A stretch of 9,767 nucleotides of DNA from an uncultured Selenomonas sp. (GCA_900552565.1 USAK01000049.1:1-9767); one strand, 5' to 3'; counted from the stretch's first letter, positions 1-6,334 are shown. The notes: generated by a model not told the origin, from the sequence alone. Program-made: numbers and translations.

Positions 1-84
1 TTTTAATTTTATTCGTGATATTTTAGCAAAATCCTGCCCTTAGCATACAAAAACGCCCCTGCTGTCTGAAGAGGTGTTTCTCAT
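1..84. repeat. 84-bp direct repeat, copy 1
   Basis: This stretch matches 5927-6010 base for base with no gaps and four substitutions (window positions 56, 66, 69 and 75), so 80 of 84 bases agree. It may extend left of the window. It holds an AT-rich segment followed by a hairpin that, on the minus strand, ends in a T-run (about 49-78), so it is a copied terminator region. Here the stem is less perfect than in copy 2 and no gene lies directly upstream of it, which suggests that copy 2 is in the native position. Confidence 0.9.
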
Positions 85-141
85 AGCAAAAAGCAAATAA
101 GCTTAACACACGCGTGCGTGCAAATTGAACAGTTGTTTTAA

Positions 142-282
142 TCAAGAACATTTCTTAACAGCATAGACTTCATCGAGAAAATGGTCGAAGAGCTCGGTTG
201 GAGTGTGGTACCCCAGGATACGGCGTGGACGCTGGTTCAGCTCGTCTGTGATGCTTAGAACATCTTCATCACTGTATCGCTC
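142..282 (-). pseudogene. IS30-family transposase, C-terminal remnant
   Basis: The minus strand encodes a short reading frame whose last 45 or so residues match the end of IS30-family DDE transposases. The recognisable part includes RYSDEDV, then ELNQRPRRILGYHTPTELF, then a short tail to the stop. The 'N-RPR-ILGY-TP-E-F' signature is typical of that family's C terminus. The HTH region and all catalytic residues are absent; a full protein would be roughly 300 residues or more. Its upstream end is replaced at about 282 by sequence from a different element on the opposite strand. Bases 117-140 just beyond the stop may hold the old terminal inverted repeat, but I cannot define it. It cannot be functional. 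Confidence 0.8.
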
Positions 283-283
283 A

Positions 284-559
284 AGCAAGGAACATCGCCC
301 CAATCCTATCATCACTATGGGGTTATTCATGGATGCCGATGGGATTCCTATGGGAGAAGAGGAAACGTTGATTGTAACCTATTCACCAAAATACAAAGCC
401 TACCAACAGACTAATTACAAATATTATTGGAAATCCAGAAGAGATCCTGAAGATTAATCGACGACGTGGGAAATTGAAGAGAACTTTCGAATCATGAAAT
501 CTGAATTCGAAGCCCGACCGGTATTTGTCCGTCGAGAAGATCGCATTAAAACCAAATAA
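284..559 (+). pseudogene. IS1634-family (IS4-like) transposase, collapsed remnant
   Basis: On the plus strand one frame reads SKEHRPNPIITMGLFMDADG, a hallmark of IS1634-type transposases. It is followed directly by LIVTYSPKYKAYQ, a motif that normally lies well further along, so an internal stretch has been lost. After a stop at 455-457 the same frame continues with WEIEENFRIMKSEFEARPV and FVRREDRIK, again in family order, ending at a stop at 557-559. The C-terminal end is missing. A full protein is around 500-600 residues; fewer than 95 codons remain. The fragment has internal deletions and a nonsense codon and is clearly dead. It butts against the IS30 remnant at about 282-284. Confidence 0.8.
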
Positions 560-605
560 AAAATGCTCACAGAAGGCATAACCAAGCGTTTCGTGAGCAT
601 TTTTT
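559..605. terminator. Perfect inverted repeat, bidirectional terminator
   Basis: Bases 559-570 and 593-605 form a perfect hairpin (AAAAATGCTCAC against GTGAGCATTTTT) with a 22-base loop. The A/T flanks give a T-run on both strands. It lies directly after the last codon of the IS1634 remnant and may have been placed there by a deletion. Confidence 0.7.
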
Positions 606-639
606 ATTTTCAAAAGTGTCAAACTCGGTATTATAGCAG

Positions 640-686
640 AAAAAGCCGATACAGGGAATTACTCTAATGTCCCATACCGGCTTTTT
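640..686. terminator. Bidirectional rho-independent terminator
   Basis: The arm AAAAAGCCG (640-648) pairs with CGGCTTTTT (678-686). An inner extension pairs GGG (654-656) with CCC (671-673) across small mismatches. Read on the minus strand it follows the stop of the phage-like remnant at 689 and ends in five T, so it is probably that gene's original terminator. Confidence 0.75.
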
Positions 687-688
687 GC

Positions 689-1193
689 TTATTCCACTAG
701 TTTCTTTTTCACGTCTTCTACCATCGCAGTCACCGCCTGCTGCATCAAGGTGATATACAGCCTGTTCCGACTCTTCACCCACCAGCTGGTGGTGGCCTGG
801 ATTTCCACTTTCAGCGGGTCTGTGAGGTTCTTCATCTGGGCTTCCACCAGTTTATGGACGTCATCCAGGTCGATGGACTTGATGGCTTCTTCGGCTTCAG
901 CGGCATTGCAGTGAATGGATTGGGATGAGGTCCTTGAACTTGGCAAACAGATACTTCGATACGCTGTCGGCCTTGCTGATGCCCGTGGCGATGGAACTGA
1001 ACGTCCCGAAGGCCCCGCCGCCTATCGTCAGCACCCACCCCAGGGCAGAACCGAGGAGCTGGAAGGTCACGATGCCGAAAGCCGCCTGGCCGATCAGCGT
1101 TTTCTGTTCCGGTGTCCGTGTCTGGAGCCAGGCCGCCAGTCTGGGTGCCGAAAGCAGGACATGCCAGCCGTTCCAGATACCGCGGCACGGCGC
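689..1193 (-). pseudogene. Phage tail tape-measure-like protein remnant, frameshifted
   Basis: No single frame spans this stretch. Reading down the minus strand from about 1193, one frame without a start codon encodes GIWNGWHVLLSAPRLAAWLQ, then TPEQKTLIGQAAFG and a glycine/alanine-rich hydrophobic segment (LLGSALGWVLTIGGGAFG). It continues to KYLFAKFKDLIP and stops near 915. This mix of an amphipathic linker and a Gly/Ala hydrophobic helix is characteristic of tape-measure proteins of tailed phages (family knowledge; my match is by eye). Coding then resumes in another frame with AAEAEEAIKSIDLDDVHKLV and ends at the TAA at 689. The likely cause is a frameshift or a small deletion near 905-925. 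The N-terminal bulk is missing and the fragment stops right at the end of the neighbouring gene. Probably a prophage relic. Confidence 0.55.
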
Positions 1194-1196
1194 ATG

Positions 1197-1676
1197 TCAC
1201 GACTCGTTGACGCGCTTGCCCGTGATGTACTCCGGCGTCAGCTCGAGCATGAGCATGCGCGGCCCGGCGTGCTTTACCTCGTTGTCGAGGTACGCCGCAT
1301 CCTGCGTGAACTTCTCGCCGAGCAGACGCGCCAGGCGCAGCGCAGCCTCCTCGTCCTCCAGCACGCGCATGCGGCCAAAGACGATGACGCTGCGGAATGT
1401 CAGCGACCACTCCACGCCGTCCTCATGGCGCCCCTCGCCCATGATGCAGTACGACACCTTGTCCGAGGCGCGGATTGCATCGAGCTTGTGCCCCGCCTTC
1501 GCGCAGTGGAAGTAGAGCTTGCCGCTCTCCTCATCGTAGTAATGGTCGAGCGGCACCCCATAAGGATACCCATCATCCCCGAGCACCGACAACACCCCAC
1601 GCTTCTCCCGCTTCAGGATCGCCACGCACTCCTCCGCCGGAAGCTGCTGCTTAAATCGTCTCATCTTGCGAAACAT
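1197..1676 (-). CDS. Pyridoxamine 5'-phosphate oxidase-fold protein (NimA-like)
   Basis: The product has 159 residues from the chosen ATG. It is a small split-barrel flavin-binding protein of the PNPOx-like superfamily, in the group that includes NimA nitroimidazole-resistance-type reductases. Visible features are GVLSVLGDDGYPYGVPL at about 27-43 (first barrel strands), KLYFHCAKAGHKLDAI at 53-68 (the conserved strand and His/Lys segment near the flavin) and SVIVFGRMRVLED at 96-108. Such proteins bind FMN or related cofactors and are cytoplasmic; the true substrate cannot be read from sequence. The start at 1676 has AGGAAG six bases upstream; upstream in-frame ATGs at 1682 and beyond lack this spacing. 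A promoter lies at 1721-1749. The gene looks intact, but the phage remnant begins three bases after its stop and no terminator of its own remains. Confidence 0.85.
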   Translation of the reverse strand: MFRKMRRFKQQLPAEECVAILKREKRGVLSVLGDDGYPYGVPLDHYYDEESGKLYFHCAKAGHKLDAIRASDKVSYCIMGEGRHEDGVEWSLTFRSVIVFGRMRVLEDEEAALRLARLLGEKFTQDAAYLDNEVKHAGPRMLMLELTPEYITGKRVNES

Positions 1677-1720
1677 GGTCATCTTCCTTTCTCGCATCGT
1701 TCTCACCATCTGGCAACTCT

Positions 1721-1749
1721 AGCATACCACATATCCGCGCCCAGTCCAA
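1721..1749 (-). promoter_or_regulatory. Sigma-70-type promoter for the NimA-like gene
   Basis: On the minus strand TTGGAC (1744-1749) is followed by exactly 17 bases and TATGCT (1721-1726). A TGG just before the -10 makes it extended-like. It sits about 45 bases upstream of the start at 1676, after the stop of the upstream exporter gene, so this gene can be transcribed on its own. Confidence 0.6.
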
Positions 1750-1762
1750 TCCCATCCGGATT

Positions 1763-2305
1763 TCACGTGCAGAGCATGCTCCATATGCATTCCAGGAGGG
1801 TCAATGCCAGCACGATGTTGATGATCCGGTAATGGCGGCTATAGAATTCCTGGATCAGGAGTCCGCCGCCAATCCAGGTGAACGTGGCAATCGTCCCGAT
1901 GGTTGCAATCAGGAATTCCACTCCGATCAGGATCCACAGCACCTTGCTGTACGGTGTGACAAATCCCGTCAGCGCCGTAATGCCGAACATATAGATCTTG
2001 ACATTGACAAACTGCAGCAGGAATCCCTTCCAGAATGAAGCCGATCCCTGCTCTGCGCAGACCTCAGGCCTGCTGACCGCAATGTGAACCGCAAGCCAGA
2101 GGATGTAAGCAGCGCCAACATACTTCATGACCGGCAGGGCATGGGGAAGGAACTCACCCACGCCATATACAAAAACAGCACAGATGAGCTGAACCGCATA
2201 GTATCCCGCGAATATCCCGAAAAAGAGCGGCTTCCCCTTTCCCCATCCGTAATTGGTCACGGTATTCAGTGCCAATATGTTTGCATAGTTTTGTCCTATG
2301 CTCAT
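1763..2305 (-). CDS. LysE/RhtB-family amino-acid exporter, N-terminally truncated
   Basis: The 180-residue hydrophobic product resembles LysE/RhtB translocators, inner-membrane proteins that export amino acids or related small molecules. After MSIGQNYANILALN comes the typical loop TNYGWGKGKPLFFGIFAGYY and then membrane helices: about 27-50, 57-77 (VMKYVGAAYILWLAVHIAV), 90-113, 118-145 and 158-178. Family members usually begin with a membrane helix before a 'TPGPN-ILA' motif. Here that helix is missing and the motif is altered to IGQNYANILAL, so the gene appears to have lost roughly 10-20 N-terminal codons. The frame upstream of the ATG does not encode a helix. The ATG overlaps the stop of the lysR remnant (ATGA), which could couple translation or be a product of the deletion. 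Possibly a pseudogene. Confidence 0.75.
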   Translation of the reverse strand: MSIGQNYANILALNTVTNYGWGKGKPLFFGIFAGYYAVQLICAVFVYGVGEFLPHALPVMKYVGAAYILWLAVHIAVSRPEVCAEQGSASFWKGFLLQFVNVKIYMFGITALTGFVTPYSKVLWILIGVEFLIATIGTIATFTWIGGGLLIQEFYSRHYRIINIVLALTLLECIWSMLCT

Positions 2306-2905
2306 CCGCGAGCGTATTTTTTCAGGGCATTCACATAGATGCGCCCTAACGCCGACAGGCCCTGCTCCTTACAAAGGACATAGCCGATGTGCATCGTTTC
2401 CTGCTCCGCCAGCGGTACGGAAATGATCTGCCGTCCCTGAAGATATTCCGGAAAGATCCCAGTTGATATGGTATATCCGTCAAGCCCAATCATCAGGTTG
2501 ACAATAGCCGCCCGATCGCTGACACGGATCTCTTTCTCTGCGAACACGGTGCTGAACGGTTCCTCTGAAAAATCGGCTGACTCATAGTTCCCCTGAAGGA
2601 AATTCAAGCGCGGATATGGCTGCAGGTCTTTCAGCGTAACCGATGCTCTCCCCGCCAGGGGATGCTCGGCCCGGAGAAAAGCATGCGGAGCGGCGGTGAA
2701 CAGTTCCTGGAAGCGCAGCCCCATCTCATCCATCGTCTTCCGCAGGAACGCTTCATTCCTGCCGCACAGATAGAGGATGCCCAGATCGCAGAAGCGATTC
2801 TTCACATCCTCTAAGATCTGATGGGTCTGGGTCTTTTTTCGCTGCCTCCGTGATGGACCCCGCCTCGGCCACCGCAACGATATAGCGCAAGGATTGGATC
2901 GTCAT
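2302..2905 (-). pseudogene. LysR-family regulator with internal deletion
   Basis: A start at 2905, with a G-rich Shine-Dalgarno about 8 bases upstream, opens a frame reading MTIQSLRYIVAVAEAGSITE then AAKK. This is the beginning of a LysR-type helix-turn-helix. Directly afterwards, at a run of six A at about 2835-2840, the coding moves to another frame that reads THQILEDVKNRFCDLGILYL, then PHAFLRAEHPLAG and ends with YVNALKKYARG. These belong to the effector-binding domain. The rest of the HTH, the linker helix and the first part of the effector domain (roughly 100-130 residues) are gone and the two pieces are out of frame. A protein from a TTG at about 2877 would have no DNA-binding domain. 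In LysR-LysE pairs the regulator usually controls the neighbouring exporter gene. Confidence 0.75.
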
Positions 2906-2938
2906 GCACTCATCCCCCATTTTCCTGGCACCCGGAAA

Positions 2939-3304
2939 TCATACGACGCAATAACCTTCCGCAGCCAAGACGTTCAATGCCCGCGCAAAGTTTTCTTCTT
3001 TGACCAAAATGTAGTCTGTATTGTACGTGGATATCGCAAAGATGCCGATCTCATGTTCGGCAAGAATCCCGGACAATTTCGACAGGATGCCAATGAGCGA
3101 AAAGTCCAGGACGCCTTGAATGCGGAATCCTCTCCACCCGTCATCCCGTTCTACCGTCTTTGCAGGTGTGTCCTCTGTCCTGCACACCAGTGATACTTCT
3201 TCATCCGTTTTCCCGACAAAGTAAAAATCAGCGGCCATATCGATGTCGGATGCATCTGCCACCTTACAGACCGTCAACTTGTACTCAATTTTCTTCAGTT
3301 CCAT
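2939..3304 (-). CDS. ACT-domain protein (probable amino-acid sensor)
   Basis: The 121-residue protein matches stand-alone ACT-domain proteins of the COG3603/ACT_7 type. It reads MELKKIEYKLTVCKV, then ADFYFVGKTDEEVSLVC (26-42), GWRGFRIQGVLDFSLIGIL (56-74), LSGILAEHEIGIFAISTYN (77-95) and TDYILVKEENFARAL (96-110). ACT domains commonly bind amino acids as allosteric ligands; the ligand here is unknown. The native start is the ATG at 3304: AGGAG lies at 3313-3317, eight bases upstream, and homology begins there. However, the same frame is open far upstream into an IS256 transposase remnant, up to an ATG at 3589, giving a possible 216-residue hybrid. The lysR start lies 33 bases downstream, so ACT, lysR and lysE were probably one transcription unit. 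This gene looks intact. Confidence 0.8.
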   Translation of the reverse strand: MELKKIEYKLTVCKVADASDIDMAADFYFVGKTDEEVSLVCRTEDTPAKTVERDDGWRGFRIQGVLDFSLIGILSKLSGILAEHEIGIFAISTYNTDYILVKEENFARALNVLAAEGYCVV

Positions 3305-3364
3305 CTGCCTGTCTCCTATCCAGATTTTGATATCCATCCGCTCAATATCTATTACCATGCCAGC

Positions 3365-3661
3365 TGGCTGCTCAATTTCCATCTTGAATAGATGTTCCAT
3401 GTCCATATAGCGCTTCGAGACCCATTCTGAGGCGGCAACATGACGAAGTCTGGCACAGACGAACATCAGCGCACTGTTGCCGTCAGGAAATGCACCAATG
3501 GCCCTTGTACGGCGGCGTATCTCGCGATTTACTCGTTCCGTCAAGTTATTCGTGCAGATCCGACTCCAGTATTCGGTAGGAAAATCCATGTACCAGCAGC
3601 GCTTGAGGTAAATGCCGTCGACGTAAACGTATGGGTATTCGCCCGTTAAAAAATTGAACAG
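3365..3661 (-). pseudogene. IS256-family (mutator type) transposase, collapsed remnant
   Basis: The frame reads EYPYVYVDGIYLKRCW (about 3594-3640), which carries the region around the first catalytic Asp of IS256-type transposases. It then passes directly to WSRICTNNLTERVNREIRRR, TRAIGAFPDGNSALM and RLRHVAASEW, the conserved C-terminal end of the same family. About 200 intervening residues, including the remaining catalytic acidic residues, are deleted, yet the frame is preserved. There is no stop codon at the expected end of the transposase, and the reading frame continues into the ACT-domain gene. No intact terminal inverted repeat was recognised. The remnant cannot transpose. Confidence 0.8.
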
Positions 3662-3666
3662 GTCTC

Positions 3667-3707
3667 AAAAAGCCCCGCTAAAAAAATCACCATGCGGGGC
3701 CTTTTTT
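3667..3707. terminator. Bidirectional terminator downstream of autotransporter
   Basis: AAAAAGCCCCGC (3667-3678) pairs with GCGGGGCCTTTTT (3694-3706) with one bulged base and a 15-base A/T-rich loop. On the minus strand it lies about 60 bases beyond the autotransporter stop and ends in five T. Confidence 0.85.
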
Positions 3708-3766
3708 GATAAACCTATTCTTTTTTCCTACCTATGCGATGGAGTAGTCTCTTCTTTATTGCTTCT

Positions 3767-5785
3767 TTACCATAAGAAACGAAGTCCTGCATTGAATTGC
3801 CATTTTGTTGTTACATCCCCCCCAAAAGACTTTTCAACGTCTCCATAAAAAACAGTATTGTCCGTCAGGGAAGCTTTACCACCAATTCCAAAGGTATACC
3901 ACGTATCTCCGCCATCACAATGCTGATAATAGGAGGCATCGGTTCCCCGAAGGGCCATGTCCCAATCTCCGGAAAATTCATGGAGCGCATTGAATTTTAA
4001 GTAAATCTGGTTGGGTTCCTGTCCTTTTGCTGTAGCAAAAGATTTGCCCAGGCGGAACCCCAGTCTGCCAATCAGGCTGTCTTCTCCATCATCATGTACT
4101 TTAACACCATTCGATAACGTATAGTCGCTTCCACCAGATTTGCCATATACCAGCTGAGATTGCGGCTCGATGAACCATTTACCGCCCATGTCGAACTTAC
4201 GGCCATATTCGGCACTAACCATCCAGGCATGATCCGAATCGTCTGCATCTGCCGCTTTCATGCCATCATGGTAAACATTGTATTTGTTGTTATAATGGCT
4301 GTAGGACAAGACATAATCCATATAATGGCCTTTGCTGCCAGCCCAGCCGGCATACAAGGAGCCACCGTAGCTACGCATGTCACCATCGCCATGATGGTAG
4401 TCTACATCCCCCATCGTACTGTGGAAAGCTCCGCCGATATGCCATTTGCCATTCTGATTATCGGCCACAGTCCGGTCATACCCTAATTGATAGAAGTTCC
4501 AACGATAGTTGTAATGACCATATTTATCCGATTCCGTTTCCCCAGATTTCATGCGGAACCAGACACCATCTTCCGTGTCACTATAGTCCCGCAGTTCACC
4601 CAGGCGCTGGTTCAATGTGTCGATGTTCCGGTGCGATAACAAATCACCATGTACGGCAGAGGCAGCGGATACAGGAATCTTGATATTATCCGTCGGATTT
4701 TCAGAATAATCGACAAAATACCAGTCATTGCCGTTAGTCCCAAACCGTTCAGACACAATATTCTTATCAATGACCGGCGTATAATCAAACAGGGCACCAT
4801 CGGAAATATCCGAGGTCTTAGTAATCGCTTTGAAAGTAATGCCTGCAGCGGCATCGGCAAAGCGGACTGGATTATCAGGGCTGACGCCTTTTAATGCAGA
4901 AATATCCGCTGGCTGGACATAGACCAGGCCCGAGCCATCTTTAATGGTGAAGAAATCGGTACCCGCGTTGCGATAAGCATTATTTACTTTAGCCCCACTG
5001 GCATCCATGACGAAAGTCCCTTCATTGGATTTCAAGTTATACAGGACCAGATTATTGACTGTATCCTTATCCTCAGTATGGACATTATAGGCATGTGTAT
5101 CAATGATGCCGCCTTTATCAAGGGTAATGGCACTTAAGTAATTGCTCCGTGTATCCAGCCCCTGTGCATCTTTTCCGCGCAGCACAATATCAGGAACCCA
5201 CTTGGCACCATCGGCCAACGTAACCTGCAGCTGGCTGTCAGGAAGGACATCACCATACGTTTGTGTCGCTTCAGTATAGTTAATCAGGCCGACACCGGCA
5301 CCATACCAATAGGAATCTTTACCAGAAAAGCCGACGCGGATCGTTCCTTCTTTTGCATCAAGGTTACCGTAAATTTGGACGGTATTCTCCGGATTCAGGA
5401 TAGTTCCATCTTCGTTGGCATTGATATTGACCGTCGAACCGCCACCGTGCTTAGCTGATACGGCATCGTTCTTGCTGATGGTATTAACGTTCCCATTAGT
5501 ATTGCTGTCATACTTATTGTCATAGCCTTCATGGGTTCCCGTGGCGATATGATCGTTGATATAGGTATTCCCCGTGACATTGATGACGGCTCCCCCGTCA
5601 GCATATAAGCCGTTATGCGCAATGCTGGCTCCCGTCGTTTTATCGGGATCCAGTTTGGTATCAATGTACAAATTTCCGATATTTGTGGTCCCTTTTCCGA
5701 TGAAATAGGCATTGGTATTGACGATACCGCTGTCTTTAATGGCATTTTTCAAATCTGAGTTTACGGTAAGATTATCAAGCTTCAT
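3767..5785 (-). CDS. Autotransporter (type Va) with passenger and beta-barrel; 5' end lost
   Basis: The frame encodes 672 residues from the first internal ATG. Residues 1 to about 350 are a passenger of short beta repeats rich in Asn, Gly, Thr and Asp (INVTGNTYIND, STVNINANEDGTI, TVQIYGNLDAKEGTIRVG), typical of beta-helix autotransporters. A linker with NIDTLNQRLGELRDYSDTED precedes GVWFRMKSGE at 407, which opens an about 266-residue outer-membrane barrel. The barrel has alternating aromatic strands (YGRKFDMGGKWFIEPQSQLV, WYTFGIGGKASL) and ends in an aromatic residue (FNAGLRFLW), as the BAM complex expects. No signal peptide precedes the passenger. The promoter, GGAGG and ATG at 5852 survive but are in another frame, and passenger-like coding extends upstream of 5785 without a start. 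Without a Sec signal it could not be exported, so it is probably a pseudogene. The terminator at 3667 follows it. Confidence 0.8.
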   Translation of the reverse strand: MKLDNLTVNSDLKNAIKDSGIVNTNAYFIGKGTTNIGNLYIDTKLDPDKTTGASIAHNGLYADGGAVINVTGNTYINDHIATGTHEGYDNKYDSNTNGNVNTISKNDAVSAKHGGGSTVNINANEDGTILNPENTVQIYGNLDAKEGTIRVGFSGKDSYWYGAGVGLINYTEATQTYGDVLPDSQLQVTLADGAKWVPDIVLRGKDAQGLDTRSNYLSAITLDKGGIIDTHAYNVHTEDKDTVNNLVLYNLKSNEGTFVMDASGAKVNNAYRNAGTDFFTIKDGSGLVYVQPADISALKGVSPDNPVRFADAAAGITFKAITKTSDISDGALFDYTPVIDKNIVSERFGTNGNDWYFVDYSENPTDNIKIPVSAASAVHGDLLSHRNIDTLNQRLGELRDYSDTEDGVWFRMKSGETESDKYGHYNYRWNFYQLGYDRTVADNQNGKWHIGGAFHSTMGDVDYHHGDGDMRSYGGSLYAGWAGSKGHYMDYVLSYSHYNNKYNVYHDGMKAADADDSDHAWMVSAEYGRKFDMGGKWFIEPQSQLVYGKSGGSDYTLSNGVKVHDDGEDSLIGRLGFRLGKSFATAKGQEPNQIYLKFNALHEFSGDWDMALRGTDASYYQHCDGGDTWYTFGIGGKASLTDNTVFYGDVEKSFGGDVTTKWQFNAGLRFLW

Positions 5786-5795
5786 AGCATTCTCG

Positions 5796-5852
5796 CTATA
5801 AATGCCATAAACGCCACAAGATAAGTCGTCGCAAATTCCGTCCGTTCTTCAT
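5796..5852 (-). pseudogene. Orphaned start of the autotransporter gene
   Basis: The ATG at 5850-5852 has GGAGG (5860-5864) seven bases upstream and is well placed behind a promoter. It opens only 18 codons (MKNGRNLRRLILWRLWHL) before TAG at 5796-5798. The passenger frame runs through the same bases as ICDDLSCGVYGIYSENAMKL but reaches a stop (TGA, overlapping the ATG) with no start. The simplest reading is that a deletion joined the original start to the middle of the passenger, out of frame, removing the signal peptide. Confidence 0.55.
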
Positions 5853-5869
5853 ATGTATACCTCCATGTT

Positions 5870-5898
5870 TTTATATTTTTTATGTACTATATTGTCAT
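5870..5898 (-). promoter_or_regulatory. Promoter of the autotransporter gene
   Basis: On the minus strand ATGACA (5893-5898) and TATAAA (5870-5875) are separated by exactly 17 bases in a strongly AT-rich stretch. The Shine-Dalgarno GGAGG at 5860-5864 follows almost at once, so the leader would be very short, about 15 bases. Confidence 0.55.
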
Positions 5899-5926
5899 AT
5901 TCCCCGTTCTTCGTTTCTTTTTCCTA

Positions 5927-6010
5927 TTTTAATTTTATTCGTGATATTTTAGCAAAATCCTGCCCTTAGCATACAAAAACGTCCCTGCTGTTTGCAGAGG
6001 CGTTTCTCAT
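5927..6010. repeat. 84-bp direct repeat, copy 2
   Basis: Partner of 1-84, with four substitutions and no indels. Here it lies directly beyond the small basic-protein gene and supplies its terminator, so this is probably the original location. The two copies enclose the whole degenerate region. Confidence 0.9.
5975..6004 (-). terminator. Terminator of the 66-residue protein gene
   Basis: Bases 5978-5988 pair with 5994-6004 across a 5-base loop. On the minus-strand RNA the 11-bp stem has one G-U pair and one A-C mismatch. It is followed by five T (5975-5979) and begins about 20 bases after the stop at 6027. Confidence 0.7.
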
Positions 6011-6026
6011 GACCAAAAATCAAGCC

Positions 6027-6227
6027 TTATTTGAAAAGGTCCCAGAGGCTGAACGTGGTCTTCCGATAAATCTTGTTCTTGACGGCACGCTCGGGGTCGC
6101 GCAGCAGGCCCATGCCTTTTTTGCCGTAGCCCGGAATCAGGGCGCGTTTGACGGCGCGCTTGGCTGCGCCTGTAGTTCTCGCGCGCAAGGATTTTTTGAG
6201 ACTTGGTGTTCTCATGCCGATTTTCAT
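6027..6227 (-). CDS. Small basic conserved protein, 66 residues, unknown function
   Basis: A textbook AGGAGG (6235-6240) lies seven bases before the ATG at 6227, and a terminator follows the stop, so this is very likely a real gene. The product is short and strongly basic in its first half (MKIGMRTPSLKKSLRARTTG, then AAKRAVKRALIPGYGKKG), followed by MGLLRDPERAVKNKIYRKTT and ending FSLWDLFK. I recall similar small proteins (RTPSLKKS-ARTTG...PGYGKKGMG...KTT) from Firmicutes and their phages, but I know no assigned function. It has no signal peptide, membrane segment or known enzyme motif. The clustered Lys/Arg could suit nucleic-acid binding, which is only inference. The gap of about 107 bases to the hydrolase gene shows no promoter I trust. 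Confidence 0.75.
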   Translation of the reverse strand: MKIGMRTPSLKKSLRARTTGAAKRAVKRALIPGYGKKGMGLLRDPERAVKNKIYRKTTFSLWDLFK

Positions 6228-6334
6228 GACGATTCCTCCTGTCCTTGTTATTTTCCCTATACTGTCTCATTCGCTTTTAGGCAGGCAAATCCTTCTTTTG
6301 GGCGTGACTTCTTTCCGCGCCGATTGGTCCTGTG

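Noticed and set aside
559..686. Two adjacent inverted repeats as the start of a CRISPR-like or integron array
   Set aside because: The two hairpins have different sequences and T-runs typical of terminators; there is no repeat-spacer pattern.
915..1832. Long plus-strand open frame (305 codons) opposite the NimA-like gene
   Set aside because: It is the GC-rich antisense shadow of the minus-strand gene: the composition is Arg/His/Leu-rich, no family motif is visible, and it runs across a gene boundary and the phage remnant.
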